A DNA stretch of 64,000 nucleotides from Elysia chlorotica (Eukaryota > Mollusca > Gastropoda > Plakobranchidae), in NCBI GenBank assembly GCA_003991915.1, contig RQTK01000056.1, forward strand, positions 605,687 to 669,686, read 5' to 3'. The notes beneath the pieces are model-generated. The model was not told the DNA's origin, made no database searches, and saw only the letters and a list, made by a program, of their open reading frames with translations. Position numbers and translations under genes: made by a program. Shown piece after piece: positions 47,235-61,000 of the stretch. How positions within the stretch are numbered: position 1 is the stretch's first letter; every line of letters begins with the position of its first letter.

Positions 47235-47835
47235 TAAAACTGATTTATAAATAAAGCTGAGTGTCCATCGCATACGTATGATGCTCTAAATCATATACGC
47301 TTATAGTATTAAACTGAGGGATTCTGTGTCTAATGTGAAAAGAAAAGGACCCAGCACAGAGCTAGCACCAGATTCCAAGTCAAAACAAGCAGATGTTGAA
47401 ACCGTAACCATCATCTGCATTAATTAAAGGATCATTATATATTTTCAACAAAGCTGTCTCAGAGTTAAAATTTTTTTCGCAGATTAGTATCGAAAAGGCT
47501 GTTCTCAGATGTCTTAAAACTTGCTTGAAGTACACAACTTTCTCCAGAATCTTTGATATTAATGTAAGGTTTGATACAGGCCTATAGTTTTTTCAAATCA
47601 TCAGGACAGGGGTTTGACACCGGCATGTTTGTTTTGATACAACGCCTGAGGCTAGAGAGTTATTTATAATTTGAGTCACAGAATCACACAAAATATCAAA
47701 ATGTCTCATTAACAAGGATATTGGTATAAGATCTACATCAGAGGATGTAGGATTATCTGCTCTTTTACTTCTTTTTCCGTTACCATTTTCAATTTGCCAA
47801 AATAACCTCCAAGAAATGTTTTGTTTTCGGTGACA
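47235..47835 (-). pseudogene. CR1-like LINE reverse-transcriptase relic with internal deletion
   Basis: The - strand reads NPTSSDVDLIPISLL, IINNSLASGVV, then KNYRPVSNLTLISKILEKVV (RT block 1), TALLKIYNDPLINADDG, then SVLGPFLFTLDTESLSLIL and HHTYAMDTQLYL. The order is that of CR1/L2-group reverse transcriptase, but the stretch between the fourth and fifth blocks is shortened. Several stops and shifts are present, and the catalytic YADD is YAMD, so it is inactive. No other part of the element is recognisable around it. Confidence 0.8.
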
Positions 47836-48636
47836 TCTGTCCTACTACAGAACATGTATACCTTGAACGCAACGAACTAGCTCATTCATTGTCAATAGTT
47901 TGTTGAAGTCATGTGTTACTCTGTAGTGCCTCCATAGACCCACTTTACATGATTGTACATGTACCTAAATCATGTACTTTATGTAGATGGTTTTGAACTA
48001 ATGACACAACCAGGTTCTACCTACAACTATCCCTTCACATCTTTCAAGACTACAATTATACATACACACACGGCACGTTATTGCCTTTTCTCTCTCAAGT
48101 TTGACCCTGCTCGGCGGTCATACATTAGCTGCCATCCACCCCTCCCCTTTACCTTGCCGCTTGTTTTTATTCTTTTACTGACTACCCAACAAGATGTCGG
48201 TTCTTGCTTACGGGAGAAGTATTATTCTTTAGCGATGAGTCAGCAGATCTGTGGTTGTCAACTATGTTAGCTTGCCTACACTTCTGGTTCGTTGGATCAA
48301 AGGTACCTTATAAAGGCAAAAGAAGAAGAATATTCGGGGAGTTTTTATCTTAGTTGAATGTGAGTTGTTCTTTGAGTCCGAGTTCGTTGTAAGCGAGTTC
48401 TATCGTACCGTCAAAGTGATAATCTATATCTTGTCTATCTTGTTTTGGAAATTAACTTATCAGGTAATACGTGAGCTGAGAACAAAGTTGGAATGTTTGT
48501 GCAAAGGCTTTTTTTCCAAACATTGCGTTTGTGATTGGGTAAAGCTTTATTTTTTTTTTTTAGTTAATTCGCTTTGCTGATAGCGGTGCTGCACTTTTCT
48601 CCTGATCTAGTCGTTATTGTACATGTGGGGAAAAGA

Positions 48637-48662
48637 AGGAGAGAGAGAGAGAGAGAGAGAGA
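48637..48662. repeat. (GA)n microsatellite, about 13 units
   Basis: GA tract followed by GACAGAGACAGACAG and a G-rich run, at the left edge of the 1.4-kb duplication. Confidence 0.92.
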
Positions 48663-50072
48663 CAGAGACAGACAGAGGGGGGGGAGGGGGCGGGGCGCAG
48701 GGTACTAGTAGTAAACCATCTGTGCTAGGCAACATGTGAATGTGATGTTATTTACCATTGTAATAATGTAAATATTGTTTGTTTTGTATAGCAATGTGAT
48801 GTACTGTTATGACAGTGAAGTTCATGTTTTCGTATTATCAGGATATTGTTATTTTAGCAATATGGTAGAAATATGGCTTGCAACATTCCACCGGTTAAAT
48901 CAACAAAAGCAACATGTACTCCATTATCTACATTGTACTGTTAATTTGCTTATCTAGCATGTGGTAAAGAGTCTAGTTCTATCCATAACACAGCTGATAA
49001 AATAGTACATATACATGTGTATATCTAAAAAAAAAAAATAAGATCATGCACTCAAGCTCAATACACCTAATGGAAAATGACAATGGAAAAAAACAAAAAG
49101 TGTTGGGGTCGTACATTAGAATCAAATGAATACAACTGAAAATCCACGTATCAGAGTTCGAGGATCAATTTAAATGTATTAAAATTGGAAAAGTTTACGA
49201 TATATCTATTTTTTTTTTAATTAGGACGGTTTTTGAACTTTGTACCAATAGAACAACTTTTCCAAAGTTTACCCAACCATTTGTTTAAATAATTCTAACC
49301 TAATGATAATATGTGACAGCTTCTAGGTTTCCTTACTCTTTAAAATATGGTACATGTATACTTTTTTTTACATGCATACATGAAGTATGATGTACATGTA
49401 CTTAGCATGTCTAACTCATGCTAAAATGAAGATTGAATGAACAGAGTAAGAAGACTAAAATCTTGTTCGAGAAAATAAATGTCCTTGCAAAGCTCAGGAG
49501 ATACAAAAAGAAAACAATTTAGGTGTGGGCAGTAACTTAGGATACAAAAAAAAACAGGTATACGTTGCTAAGCAATTTTTTACAAGCACAAAGTGGCAGG
49601 CTTGTAATGTTTTCAACTAGCGATGTGTGTTATACATGTACATGTAGTACTCTTAATGAACCAAACTCCAGCTCTACACATACATGTCTTGATTTCTGTG
49701 TTCAAGTAAATAATGTACATACAATGAAGTTCAATTTATCAATGTGTTCAGTAGAAACACATAGTGGCTGTTAATTGTTCCTGTTGCAATTTATTGAATA
49801 TTCCCTATTATTATTTTTTTTTCCATCTGATCTATTCTTTAGATTATTCTCATATATTAAACATACATGTACATACTTATTTGAAATGTTACCCAATTAA
49901 AAGTAAAGGAAATTGATTTACAGGTGCAGAGTTGTTTTTTTTTAATAATATTGAGTCTATATTCTTGTATAAGGCTTGCTCGAAAAACTGAAATGCATTG
50001 ATCAAACTTCCCGAATAGTTTTTAATAAAGAATAATAAATTAAAAATCTCATCAATGTGTGATTTTTGTTTA
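48661..50072 (+). repeat. Copy 1 of a 1.4-kb tandem duplication
   Basis: It begins GACAGAGACAGACAGAGG with a G-rich run and GTACTAGTAGTAAACCATCT. It ends TTTTAATAAAGAATAATAAA and CTCATCAATGTGTG. The second copy starts at 50073, offset 1412 bp. A 70-codon open stretch near 49565-49774 is preserved in both copies but has no ATG at its start; the first internal ATG gives about 55 Cys-rich residues. Coding is not supported. Confidence 0.88.
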
Positions 50073-51475
50073 GACAGAGACAGACAGAGGGGGGGGAGGG
50101 GGCGGCGCGCAGGGTACTAGTAGTAAACCATCTGTGCTAGGCAACATGTGAATGTGATGTTATTTACCATTGTAATAATGTAAATATTGTTTGTTTTCTA
50201 TAGTAATGTGATGTACTGGTATGACAGTGAAGTTCATGTTTTGGTATTATCAGGATAGTGTTATTTTAGCAATAGGATAGAAATATGGCTTGCAACATTC
50301 CACCGGTTAAATCAACAAAAGCAACATGTACTCCATTATCTACATTGTACTGCTAATCTGCTTATCTAGCATCCGGTAAAGAGTCTAGTTCTATCCACAA
50401 CACAGTTGATAAAATAGTACACATATCTAACAACAAAACATTAAGATCGTGCACTCAAGCTCAATACACCGTATGGAAAATGACAAAGGGAAAAAAAAGT
50501 GTTGGGATCGTACATTAGGATCAAATGAAAACAAGTGAAAATTACCATATTAGAGTTCGAGGTACAGTGTGGATTAATCTAAAAGTATTAACATTGGAAA
50601 AGTTAACGATATATATTTTTTAAAATTAGGATGGTTTTTGAACTTTGTACCAATAAACTTTTACAAACTTTACCCAACCATTTAAATACATGTAATTCTA
50701 ACTTAATGATAATACGTGACAGTTGCTACGTTTCTTTACTCTTTGAAATAATTATGGTATACTTTTTTTTACATGCATACATGTAGTAAGATGTACATGT
50801 AATGTACTTAGCATGTCTAACTCTTGCTGAAATGAAGATTAAATGAACAGAGTTAGAAGACTGAAATTTTGTTCAAGAAAATTATGTCTGTGCAAAGCTT
50901 ATGCGATACAAAAAGAAAAGATTTTAGGTGTGGGCAGTAACTTAGGATACGAAAAATACATAAAAAGTATACCTTGCTGAGCAATCTTTTACAAGCACAA
51001 AGTGGCAGGCTTGTATTAGTTGTAATGTATTCAGCTAGCGCTGTGTGTTATACATGTATTACTCTTTATGAACCAAACTCCAGCTCTACACATACATGTG
51101 TTGATTTCTGTGTTCAAGTAAATAATGTACATCCAACGAAGTTCAATTTATCTATGTGTTCAGTAGAAACACATAATGGCTGTTAATTGTTCCTGTTGCA
51201 ATTTATTGAATATTCCCTATTATTATTTTTTTTCTCCATCTGATCTATTCTTTATTCTTTTATATTAAACATACATGTACATATTTATTTGAAATGTGAC
51301 CCAATTAAAAGTAAAGGAAATTAATTTACAGGTGCAGAGTTTTTTTTGTTTGTTTTTATAATATTGAGTCTATATTCTTGTATAAGGCTTGCTCGAAAAA
51401 CTGAAATGCATTGATCAAACTGTTCCCGCATAGTTTTTAATAAAGAATAATAAGTTAAAAATCTCATCATTTTCT
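50073..51475 (+). repeat. Copy 2 of the 1.4-kb tandem duplication
   Basis: High identity to copy 1 with many small substitutions and indels, so this is not a very recent event. It ends TTTTAATAAAGAATAATAAG and CTCATCATTTTCTG. Confidence 0.88.
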
Positions 51476-51479
51476 GAAT

Positions 51480-54400
51480 TTTTTTTTTTAATCAGTCTTT
51501 GTCTATGTGTCTGGGAGTGGTTGAAGTTTATGTAATTTAATGTCAAAAACTACAGCATGCGACTAAAACATGTTTTTTTTTTAACTAGGTGATCTAAGAC
51601 CCCTTTGATCTCATTGCCATATATAACCCTTATTCTTTTGACACTTCAACTTATATAGACCTACATAATTGTAATAACATGTTAAACAATGGTCTTAAAG
51701 CAAAAAATACTTTAAAGCTATTAAATTTTACACGGAAATCTGTTTAAAAATCCCCATATAGGCTTAAAATTAGACGTGTTTAAAATGTAACACTTTTTAA
51801 AGAAGAAAAAAAAATAGCATATATTCTTACTCTGCTCCAACCCTATATGAAAAAAAAAAAAAAAATCTCCCAAATATTTTTACTACATGCTAGTGGCAAT
51901 TCCAATTTCACTGACTTCAACTTGTAATTGTTTGATTTATGTATACATACATTTACTTCCATTTATATATTTAAAAGTGTTTAAATTTACAGCAACACTT
52001 TCATGGTAAAAAAAAAGGTGAAAAACGAAGAAATTATGATTCTCCTTGCAAATTATAATAATTGATTTAAAAAAAGGCATGTGACATCCTCTTCAGAAAA
52101 GTTTAATATGCATAATTTATTTTATAGTTAAAAATTTAGCTCAATTTTTAACTGAAAAAAATATAAATAAATAAAGCGACACATTAGTTTTTCTTTTGTA
52201 GTATTTTATTAATCAAAATATGTAAATTGCACCCATATTAAATTAAACTTATTTAGAGTCTTTTCACCTTTTCACATTTAAGATTCTACTGGAAAATCGC
52301 ATAACACTAACCTTAGTTACACTCGATTTCAATAACATGCTTCAAGACTTACTATCATGGATGCAATGTCTCACCAACAAAATAAACATTTTAGTTTTAG
52401 ATGTTTTAACGTACAATATTAGATTTCCCCTGATTTTCCAAAAGGCTCAGAATTTTATTTCAATTATAGTATAATTTATATACCGGTATATAAATGCCCA
52501 TTGTCAAAGGAGCATAAAAATATAGCCTATATGATAAAGAACAGTACAGATCTGCAATAAGGAACATTCCACCGTATACATTTAGTGTGACAGACGTCCC
52601 AAATGTCATGACAAAAATTGCCGTAAAAACTTACCCGAATTCTGATACAAAGATGTACAAACACCTAAATGCTAGTTGCTATTGTTATCAGGATTAAAAG
52701 GATGAAGGAAAGGATAAGTCCTTTATGTAAAATTTCACACAAAGCATTCAAACAGTTTTTCCACTTCTTCAACCAAGTCAAACTCTTTCTCAATGTCAAT
52801 GCACTCCAGTTGGACCTAAGAAGTGTCAGTCTCAACATCTATGAGCTGCTAGAGACAAAGCTTCATATCACTGAACCAAACTATTATTGCTCCCTTTTGC
52901 AGTATAGGGTACTGTTTCATAAACAAATCATAAGTGTTATTCTGGGTGCATATTATACTAAGAAATCAACAGAAATTTATAAAATCAATTCACACACACA
53001 AAAGTTCAACGGGTCCCTCTCTGTTAATTTAAACAAATATAAATTATTCTGAAGATTTAAAAGGATTCTGTAAATGTAAACATTAAATAATGCCAGCATA
53101 ATCATGAGGAAAAAAATCCCCCAAAAAACCTGGGGATTTAATTCATTCTTTTTGACCAAACATTCTGCACGCTTACAGAGTTGCACTAAAGAGAAAAAGT
53201 CCCTTATCTTTAAACTGTTGTGTAGTAGTGTACAGTCAATAACAATGAGATCTGAATTATGATTAAAAACAAAACAATCCTATAGGCGGTGAGAAACGTG
53301 TGCATAAAATAAATACTCTGCCAATCACATGTCCATGAGGAGGAATCCCTCTCACTTAAAATATTGAACCATGTACTGCCTAAGCCCTTTCAAAACCAAT
53401 CCCTGCTACAATAACGATTTGAAAAAAGTTGTAATTCAGTAAGTTACTCATTGTTTTGTGCTTTGCCTCTTTAAAAATAAATCAAGGCTTGAAATGATAA
53501 TAACATATCAAACGTTGAATTATTATTGAAAACTGGCACACAGAACACAACAAAGGTGACTGTTTGATTGTCTCTCAATCTACAAGAGTGTATTTGCCAT
53601 TGGGTGATAAGGAAGGCAGATTTTCAAAGTATCAAAAAGGCGATTTCTTTTCCATTTAAATTTTAATAACATTCTTTTCTTAATAACAATAACGATAATA
53701 ACACTAATAATAATAATAATGATGATAACGATACTGGTACAATATAATACTTAGACTGCAAATCTCCAGAAGAGACACCTCTCTCTTTTTATTGCAAATA
53801 TTTGACCCCGAACTCACGACACTTAGGGCAACAATTTTTTTAAAATTATAATAATTATAGAGCAAATCGTGTTTTTATACATTTCATCATAGATTAAACA
53901 TGGCACCCTTGAAAAACAATATTGTCGTTTATTAAAAATGAAAATGGAGCTGCGCGGTAAAAAATTCTCCTTGTAAAAGATCCATTTGCTAAACTAGTGA
54001 GCCTGGTTAAGACTACTGTACTAGTTTGAACGGTAATACCAAACCACTGCAACCTTCGGGAAACACTCTAAAGTGTGTGAATTTTTGACAAGCAAACCTC
54101 CAGAGCCAAAAGAAACGCTCTACTTTGAAAGAAAATTGTTTATTTCTTGCAAATCATTGGGTTGGAATTCATGTTCAGTAAAAAAAATTGATAGGTTTAA
54201 AATAGATTAAGTTATTATGCAAAAAACAATGTTCAAATGATTAATCATAAAAAAAACCCAACATAGTCATGGTATAGAATGTGCATAAAAATTATTTTTT
54301 TTACCATATCAAATTCTCTTTACCTCATAGACACAAAAGTGGTTTAATATACTTATATATATACATTATCTACATGGCAGCTGAAAACAAAAGCCTAGGG
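51480..54400. other. AT-rich interval, probably including the 3' UTR of the - strand kinase gene
   Basis: There is no recognisable exon. On the - strand several TTTATT (AATAAA) hexamers occur, for example near 52120 and 52204, any of which could end the kinase transcript. A + strand ORF of 127 codons at 52669-53052 lies here without recognisable domain or splice support. Confidence 0.4.
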
Positions 54401-54409
54401 AAATGTGAA

Positions 54410-54493
54410 TTAACTATATCCACATAAAATTTCTTGACTTCTGAATTTGTAAACCTCCTTCATTGTATCCAGATCATGGTTAGCATCCAAAAC
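54410..54493 (-). CDS. Kinase exon 10 (stop codon)
   Basis: Encodes VLDANHDLDTMKEVYKFRSQ then EILCGYS and TAA. VLDANHDL matches the last beta strand of the family. Confidence 0.93.
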   Translation of the reverse strand, partial: VLDANHDLDTMKEVYKFRSQEILCGYS

Positions 54494-54952
54494 CTGAAAA
54501 ATTAGATGAAAGAGCTTTTCATTTTAATTTTTTTTAATCTTGTGTTTTTTTATGGCATGTAAAAAAACACAATTCTGAATCTCTCATAATCATAATACAC
54601 TGGCATGTTTGAAGTTATTGATAATGATCTTGAGCAAAAAAATGAACTGAAAGGATAAGGTGAGATCTACCTAGATTGCTTTAGCTATTATACAAACCGT
54701 AAAATAACTTTTTTTCAAGTTAAGTTTCACACTTTAAAAATACACAAATCTGGTAATGTTATTTTTCATTTTGAGATTATAATTATTTTTTATCATATTT
54801 GGATCATTCAATTTCAATAGGCTCAGCTTTTCCTTTATAAACATGTTCACATTGTGGATAAAACATTATCCGCCTGTAATTTAAATAATTTTTAATGTGT
54901 GTCAAGTTTTAAAGCTACTGTTTTAATCAATACTTTTAGTATTATAATATAC

Positions 54953-55001
<49 letters not shown>

Positions 55002-58000
55002 GATACCACTTTATTTGTTTAAAACTTCAGATTACAAATTAATTTATCATTTTCAGTACATGTATTCTGATATTGAGAGTGGAAGTAGCCTGCTAGATTT
55101 GTTTGCAGACTGTGGTTATGTAGCTAAAAATTTACAAGCATAAATGTATCTTTGACTTAAGCGGAAAAAAGTTCTGGTTCATGGTAATTAAAATCACTGT
55201 TTCCATTGCGACAAACTTTTAAACATCATATGCTATGTTTTGAATTTTTGCTTTAGCACACAACAAACATGAGAGGTCTTCGGAGGCTTTTTATTAGGCA
55301 CAAGTTGCTCATATAAATTTTGAGCTTGAGATTTCTAGACATGAGAGAGAAAAAAAACAACAAACAAACAAACAAAATAAACCACTTCATAGTATAATGA
55401 CTATTTCAATCTATAAATAAAAAAGTTTATTTAAAGTTATAAAATTTATTTTAAGCTTTATTTTTCATCTTCTTGATTACACAAAATTACAAATATTTGA
55501 AAGGAGAAGAAAGAAAAGAAGGAAGAAAAAAAAACTTACGAGGACTGGAGCCGGCACTGGGTACTTTTTCTCCAATAGCCAATCATCATGAAGTTTGTGC
55601 AAGGACTCAATAAGAGACTGCTCCATGAGCATGCCAAAAAAAAAAAGAAAGGAATAATCAAAAAAACATTAGGGTTAGCAAGCATTTATTTGTTGTTGAA
55701 ATTTTGCAATACTCATAAAACTGTTGTTTGTGTATGCATGTGTGTGTGTGTGTGTTATATATATATATATGTATATTTTTTCAATTAGTTCATTTCATTT
55801 ATTTGAATTAAAAATTCAACTCTTCATCTTGTTTCTGGATGGCTAAATAATGATTTCAGGTTTAAATCTACATAGGGGGAAAAAATTGAAAGATAATGAC
55901 TTTGAGTAAAGCAAAACTTGAATCAGCACCATAACCATATGAATTTGTTGTTTTTTTACCTAAAATTGGCATACATTTTTAAGATTTATCATGAATTGTA
56001 TAAATTATGCCGTGATGATACACTAAGCTTAAACAAGATTACAACCTGTCACCTGTGCCTTTCCACTGACAGTTACTGTTGTAGAGACCTTTGTTTTGCA
56101 TAAAATAAGGAGACTGTGACGAATTCTAAATCTACTGAGCTGAGACACATGCGTCAGCTTTGATGCTTCAATTCCACAATATATTAAGACTACCTTGGCC
56201 TTCTCCAATAAACTGCACATCTTAGTTCACAGCCTCTTTGCTAAAACAATTATCCTTAAATTGGTGTTGAGCGTCACATGTGATGACCCCCGTTAACTTG
56301 TTACGTTACGAGTGTACCACAAGCGGTAAAATGTATTCACAACAAATTTTGTTATTAGAGATTAGCAGTTTTCACAAGAGCGCTTCCAAACTTTCTATTT
56401 TAAGACAATTTCCTTAACACCATTCAATGATGCTAACTGCATGCTTTTTTTCCCCACTGAAACTTTCAGTAAAGCATGACTTTTACAAACAACAAAGAAT
56501 ATCATATTCAGCATCATACCATATGGATGTATGATAACAGAAAACCCTTTAATTTATGGAAAATCATCATCACTAATTATTTTATGTCCTGTACATTTTC
56601 TATGTAAAATTTTAGTTCTCTGATCAAGTGTAATACTTATTGTATGTTTAATATTAAATTTTATAAATCAGTGGCACACTCACAATCGGCACTACTGCTT
56701 CTTCCTTTCTTGATCTCATCCGCAAACGCTCATAGCAAACAGATGGGTCTGCCCTCAGATAGACTGAAATGGAAAAGTATGGCTCTTTTAAATTTACTCC
56801 TCAGCCGTCTTTACATCTAACGCACTGACAACGTAGTCATATTTTGTTTGGTCCGTTGATATATTTTTGGTACCGAACTGCGCCTCGACTCATGCAAACC
56901 AAACTTCAGGCGATGTGGTCCAGAATTCTGGTAGCTTAAGAGAAACTGCACTGATGTTGGGCTGTACCGTCATTGACTGAAGTTGACTTGTTAAGGCAGC
57001 AAGTAGTGCCTGTGTAGACTCACCTTGTGGCTGAGACATAATTTATGTGAAATCTAGGCTAGATCTATGGAAGCGAAAAGAATTGGCAACAGTGTGCGAA
57101 TGTCTAGATCTAGATCGAAGACGTGCGTATTCAGCGTCGGGGTCACCAGTTTTAGGATGCAATAAAGCAACGTCGATATATTTTGATATAACTTTAATGA
57201 TCAAAATCCAACAATCAGACAGACGAACAGTTTTTGAGTTCCCACGCGAAGCAAGCCGGTCTTCAGTCTCCAGAAGCTGTGTAGTGTGTAGTTTTTTATC
57301 CGTGCACAGTAGGAAGTGTCTAGCAGTAATTAAGAGTAAGCCACTGCAAGCATTTAATTTTCATGGCTCATTTACGAAGTAGATTATCTCTCTCATTGGC
57401 TTTGTTTTCATGCACCAGCTCAATCACCTATTTACAAAATAAGTTCAATTTTGAATCAGAATGCGTCTGCTTTTGAAAAAGGCACAATAGAACATAAAGT
57501 GAGATTTCTACATACTCTTAATATAGATATATGCAGCAGAGGAAGGTGATAGAAAAGATCAAAGCTCATGAAATAATACCTAAATACATTAAGTCGGTCT
57601 CCTGCTCAGAGGAGCATGAAGGGTCCTGATTGTGCTAAGTATACAGCAATGGTGAGGTAGGTTGTCATTACTGTCCTTGCCGTGACTCAAGTGCCTAAAC
57701 TACCATTTCGGTGCTGGTTTGACTCTGAGAGCTCAGAAAAAAAATGTGTCCATGCCAGGTATCAAACCGAGCATCTTCATTAAGGTGACCTTTGCTCTAA
57801 CCATAGGACCAACAGCGCCCTCAAGATGATCTGTACTTAGCTTTAAGCAAAAGTATTTGTTTTACCTACCAATCAGATCTAAATCAGCCTTGCCACTACT
57901 CGTGAGAAAGTCAAACCACTGACTGAACACAGAGAATTCAAACGGATTTATAGTTTTGCTGTGGAAAAGCAGAGGAATTTATTGTTCACAATTGCAATTA

Positions 58001-61000
58001 AAAATTCATGAAATGGTGTCCTCACAAAAAGTAGGAGAATAAGGGAATTTGCTTATAAGCAATGTATGTAAACGCTAAAAGTTTTGTCAATTCTTGTCTT
58101 AATTAAGTGAGTTTGGAAAAAATAAAGTGAATATATGTATTTTACAATATATGCTAAACATGTAAAAATATATATACATTAAATCTAAAACAAAATATGC
58201 ATAGTACAAGTAGGCCACACATTTGGATCCTGATGTTATACCATAAAGAATTTGAAAAGAAAGGATGGCCTATCAGCAATAAATAAAAAAAGGACTACTG
58301 CACAAAGTAAGTGAATCCAATTTCCAATCCTCTTTGATTTCAGAATTACAAGCTAAATGTGAATGGTTCAAACAGATAAGTACCACATAATGCCAAATCA
58401 TCATAGAGTCAGTTCGTTAGGAAAAATGGCTATGTTATTGTTATACAATTTAAGAGTTTGAGTTTATTGTTAGCACAGTAACCGCCATATTGCGCCCATG
58501 CTGTCCTAAGACAATACATTACACCAGTAGCAACCTTTCCTTTATCTCTCTGAGAGGTAAAGGCATAAAAGTGTGCATAAAACGGTTAATTAAATGCAAA
58601 GAGTCCCTTCAAATTTAATTAATCTTACACCCTAGAAAGTCAAAAGATCCCAAATGGGTATAAGATTATATTTGAACAGCCCCATAAGTCATAACGTCAA
58701 TGCATAAATCAGTTTACAAATTTAGAAGTCAAATCTAGGGGTACGTAAGATTTGGACACACTTCAAATTTAATATATATACTCACTTAAGATAATCGTTT
58801 TGTACAAAGCAGTAACGGGTACTGAACAGTGATCTTTCCAACATCTTAACAGGCAGCGTCTAGGGATTCCAAAAATAGCTTACATTTCTATATCAATATT
58901 CATATTTTGATATTTTTCAAAAGTTTATTAACATTTATTCCAATATGCAGTGACACTATATAAAACAGATAAAGTGAGAACTTACTTACTTCTGTAATGT
59001 ATAATTATAAAATTATAATTACTTTCTTTAGCTTTGTGATGGAATCAATGAAATCAGTCATAGAGTCAAACAAACTTAAGCTTTTTTGTTGCCTTAGAAT
59101 CTAAATTACACAAATCATTACTACCGTCTATTTTGTTAGTTGCTGTGTTAACGTCCACTACCGACTAGGCTATAGAACAGGCATATCTAATGACTAATTT
59201 TGTACATTTAAAGCGGTGCCGTGAAAAGTCAGAGTGGGAATATGAGGACTTTGTCTCGGCTGGTCACATTATACTGACAGCAGCCCAACCATCCGACAAA
59301 AATTAGGGGTCATATCAGCAACATACCGATAATAAGCAGTGCCTTATAGGTTTACCATCAAGCCACTTTATCCTCCAACATTTAATTGTGGTGGAAATTA
59401 AATGCGCACCCCAATCCCCACTTCCCCCTAAAAAAAGTTCCTTTTAGTTTGAGTTTATAATATTGACAAACAATGACCTCCAAACTCGGTAAGCCTTAAA
59501 GTTTTAAAACATGACGAACTACATAAGAAAGTACAAGCTTCATGAAAAAAGATCTTACATGTGGCTTTAGGTGCATGTCAATGCGGGTGAGTTGGGCATA
59601 CATGTTGAAAGAAAAACTCCATCTATCAGGATTCTCATAAAGCAGACCCTATTTAAAAAGAAACAATTGAAAATTGTGTGTTTGTTGTCATTTCTTTACA
59701 AATTAGACTAAAAACAAAACAAAAATTATTAGAATACAATTTTGTGCCAGAGATTTTTTTTAATAACGTAATAAAAGTTGTAGCAACAATTGAGAAATCA
59801 ATATTTAATACATATAAAAAAATGATTTGATTTTTAAAACAAATCATAATTGAATTGCCAAGAATGTTTGTGCATTATTAGAGCACTAACATTAATTTAA
59901 AACAAGACATACATGAAAATAATGGGAAATGGAACCACAGCCTGTAAAATGTAAAACAAACTAACCAAAGCATTGTGACCCTCTAAGTTAGTCCACTGGT
60001 CCAAAGGTTCTCCAACTACCTGTGGACATTTTTTTTTAATATTGAAAATCTAAACTAATACATATTTGTATTGATAAAACAATTAGTCTTCGAACTGTAT
60101 TTCTAACAGAAATTTAAAAAACAAATCAATTTACTTAGAAGTTAGAGATAATTATTTTTGACCACCCAAATTTTCTGAACTTGTAAAGAAACCAGTATTT
60201 AAAGAGCTTCAAACTCAAAGGTAAGAGTGACAGGGTTATCTTGTTATTAACAGTTTTTTTTTAATTTTCTTAGAACTGTCTCTTTGGCCCACAGCTATTG
60301 AAAAAATTGAGTGAAGTAGTCAGAAGAAGTATTGAATGCTAATTATATCACTCCAGCTAGTTTCCTTTGATTTTCCATTGAAAAAAAAAAAAGAATGTAA
60401 TCACAAATGTGTTACTTACATATCTAGATTTGAATGTTAGAATAAAACACTTGGAACTAAAATTTACCTCACAGTATGGAAGATTTTCAAAGTGCTTGAG
60501 CAGCGTTGATTTTCCACTTCCTATATTCCCTTCTACAGCCACCTGTGAAAGAGAATATATGAGATTATATGGTTTATAAAAAATCTTGAATAGATATTTT
60601 GGTAAATTTAATTTATTAAAAACTTCATTTTTGTTTGATCATTATAAAACCATACATTTATCATTTTATGATTAACATAATAATCGATTCAACACATTTT
60701 TATGACTTACATAAACATCAAAACTTGTATGCGGATTGGCACGATAGAGCCCCATGATGGTAAAACATTGAATTTTTCAGTGGTTTTTTTTTTTGTGTGT
60801 GCATGTTTTACTGTACAAACTTACTGTGATGTGTTGAGGTCTGGTCTTTTCCTGGGGCTTTGATTCTGTAAATAGAAAAAAGAATGTTATTGTTAATATG
60901 AGCCCTAATTTAAAAAGGCATGAATGTCTATTGACATAGGGTACCTTTAGATGGGTTGACTATGTCTGTACCCCTGTCTCTCCTTCTTCTTTATAACTCT

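Noticed and set aside
48290..48420. TATAAAGG near 48308 as a promoter or LTR
   Set aside because: No downstream gene, no second LTR copy and no coding sequence to support it.
57047..57382. 111-codon + strand ORF inside the kinase gene region
   Set aside because: Antisense to the LTR and leader of the Gypsy relic; no domain.
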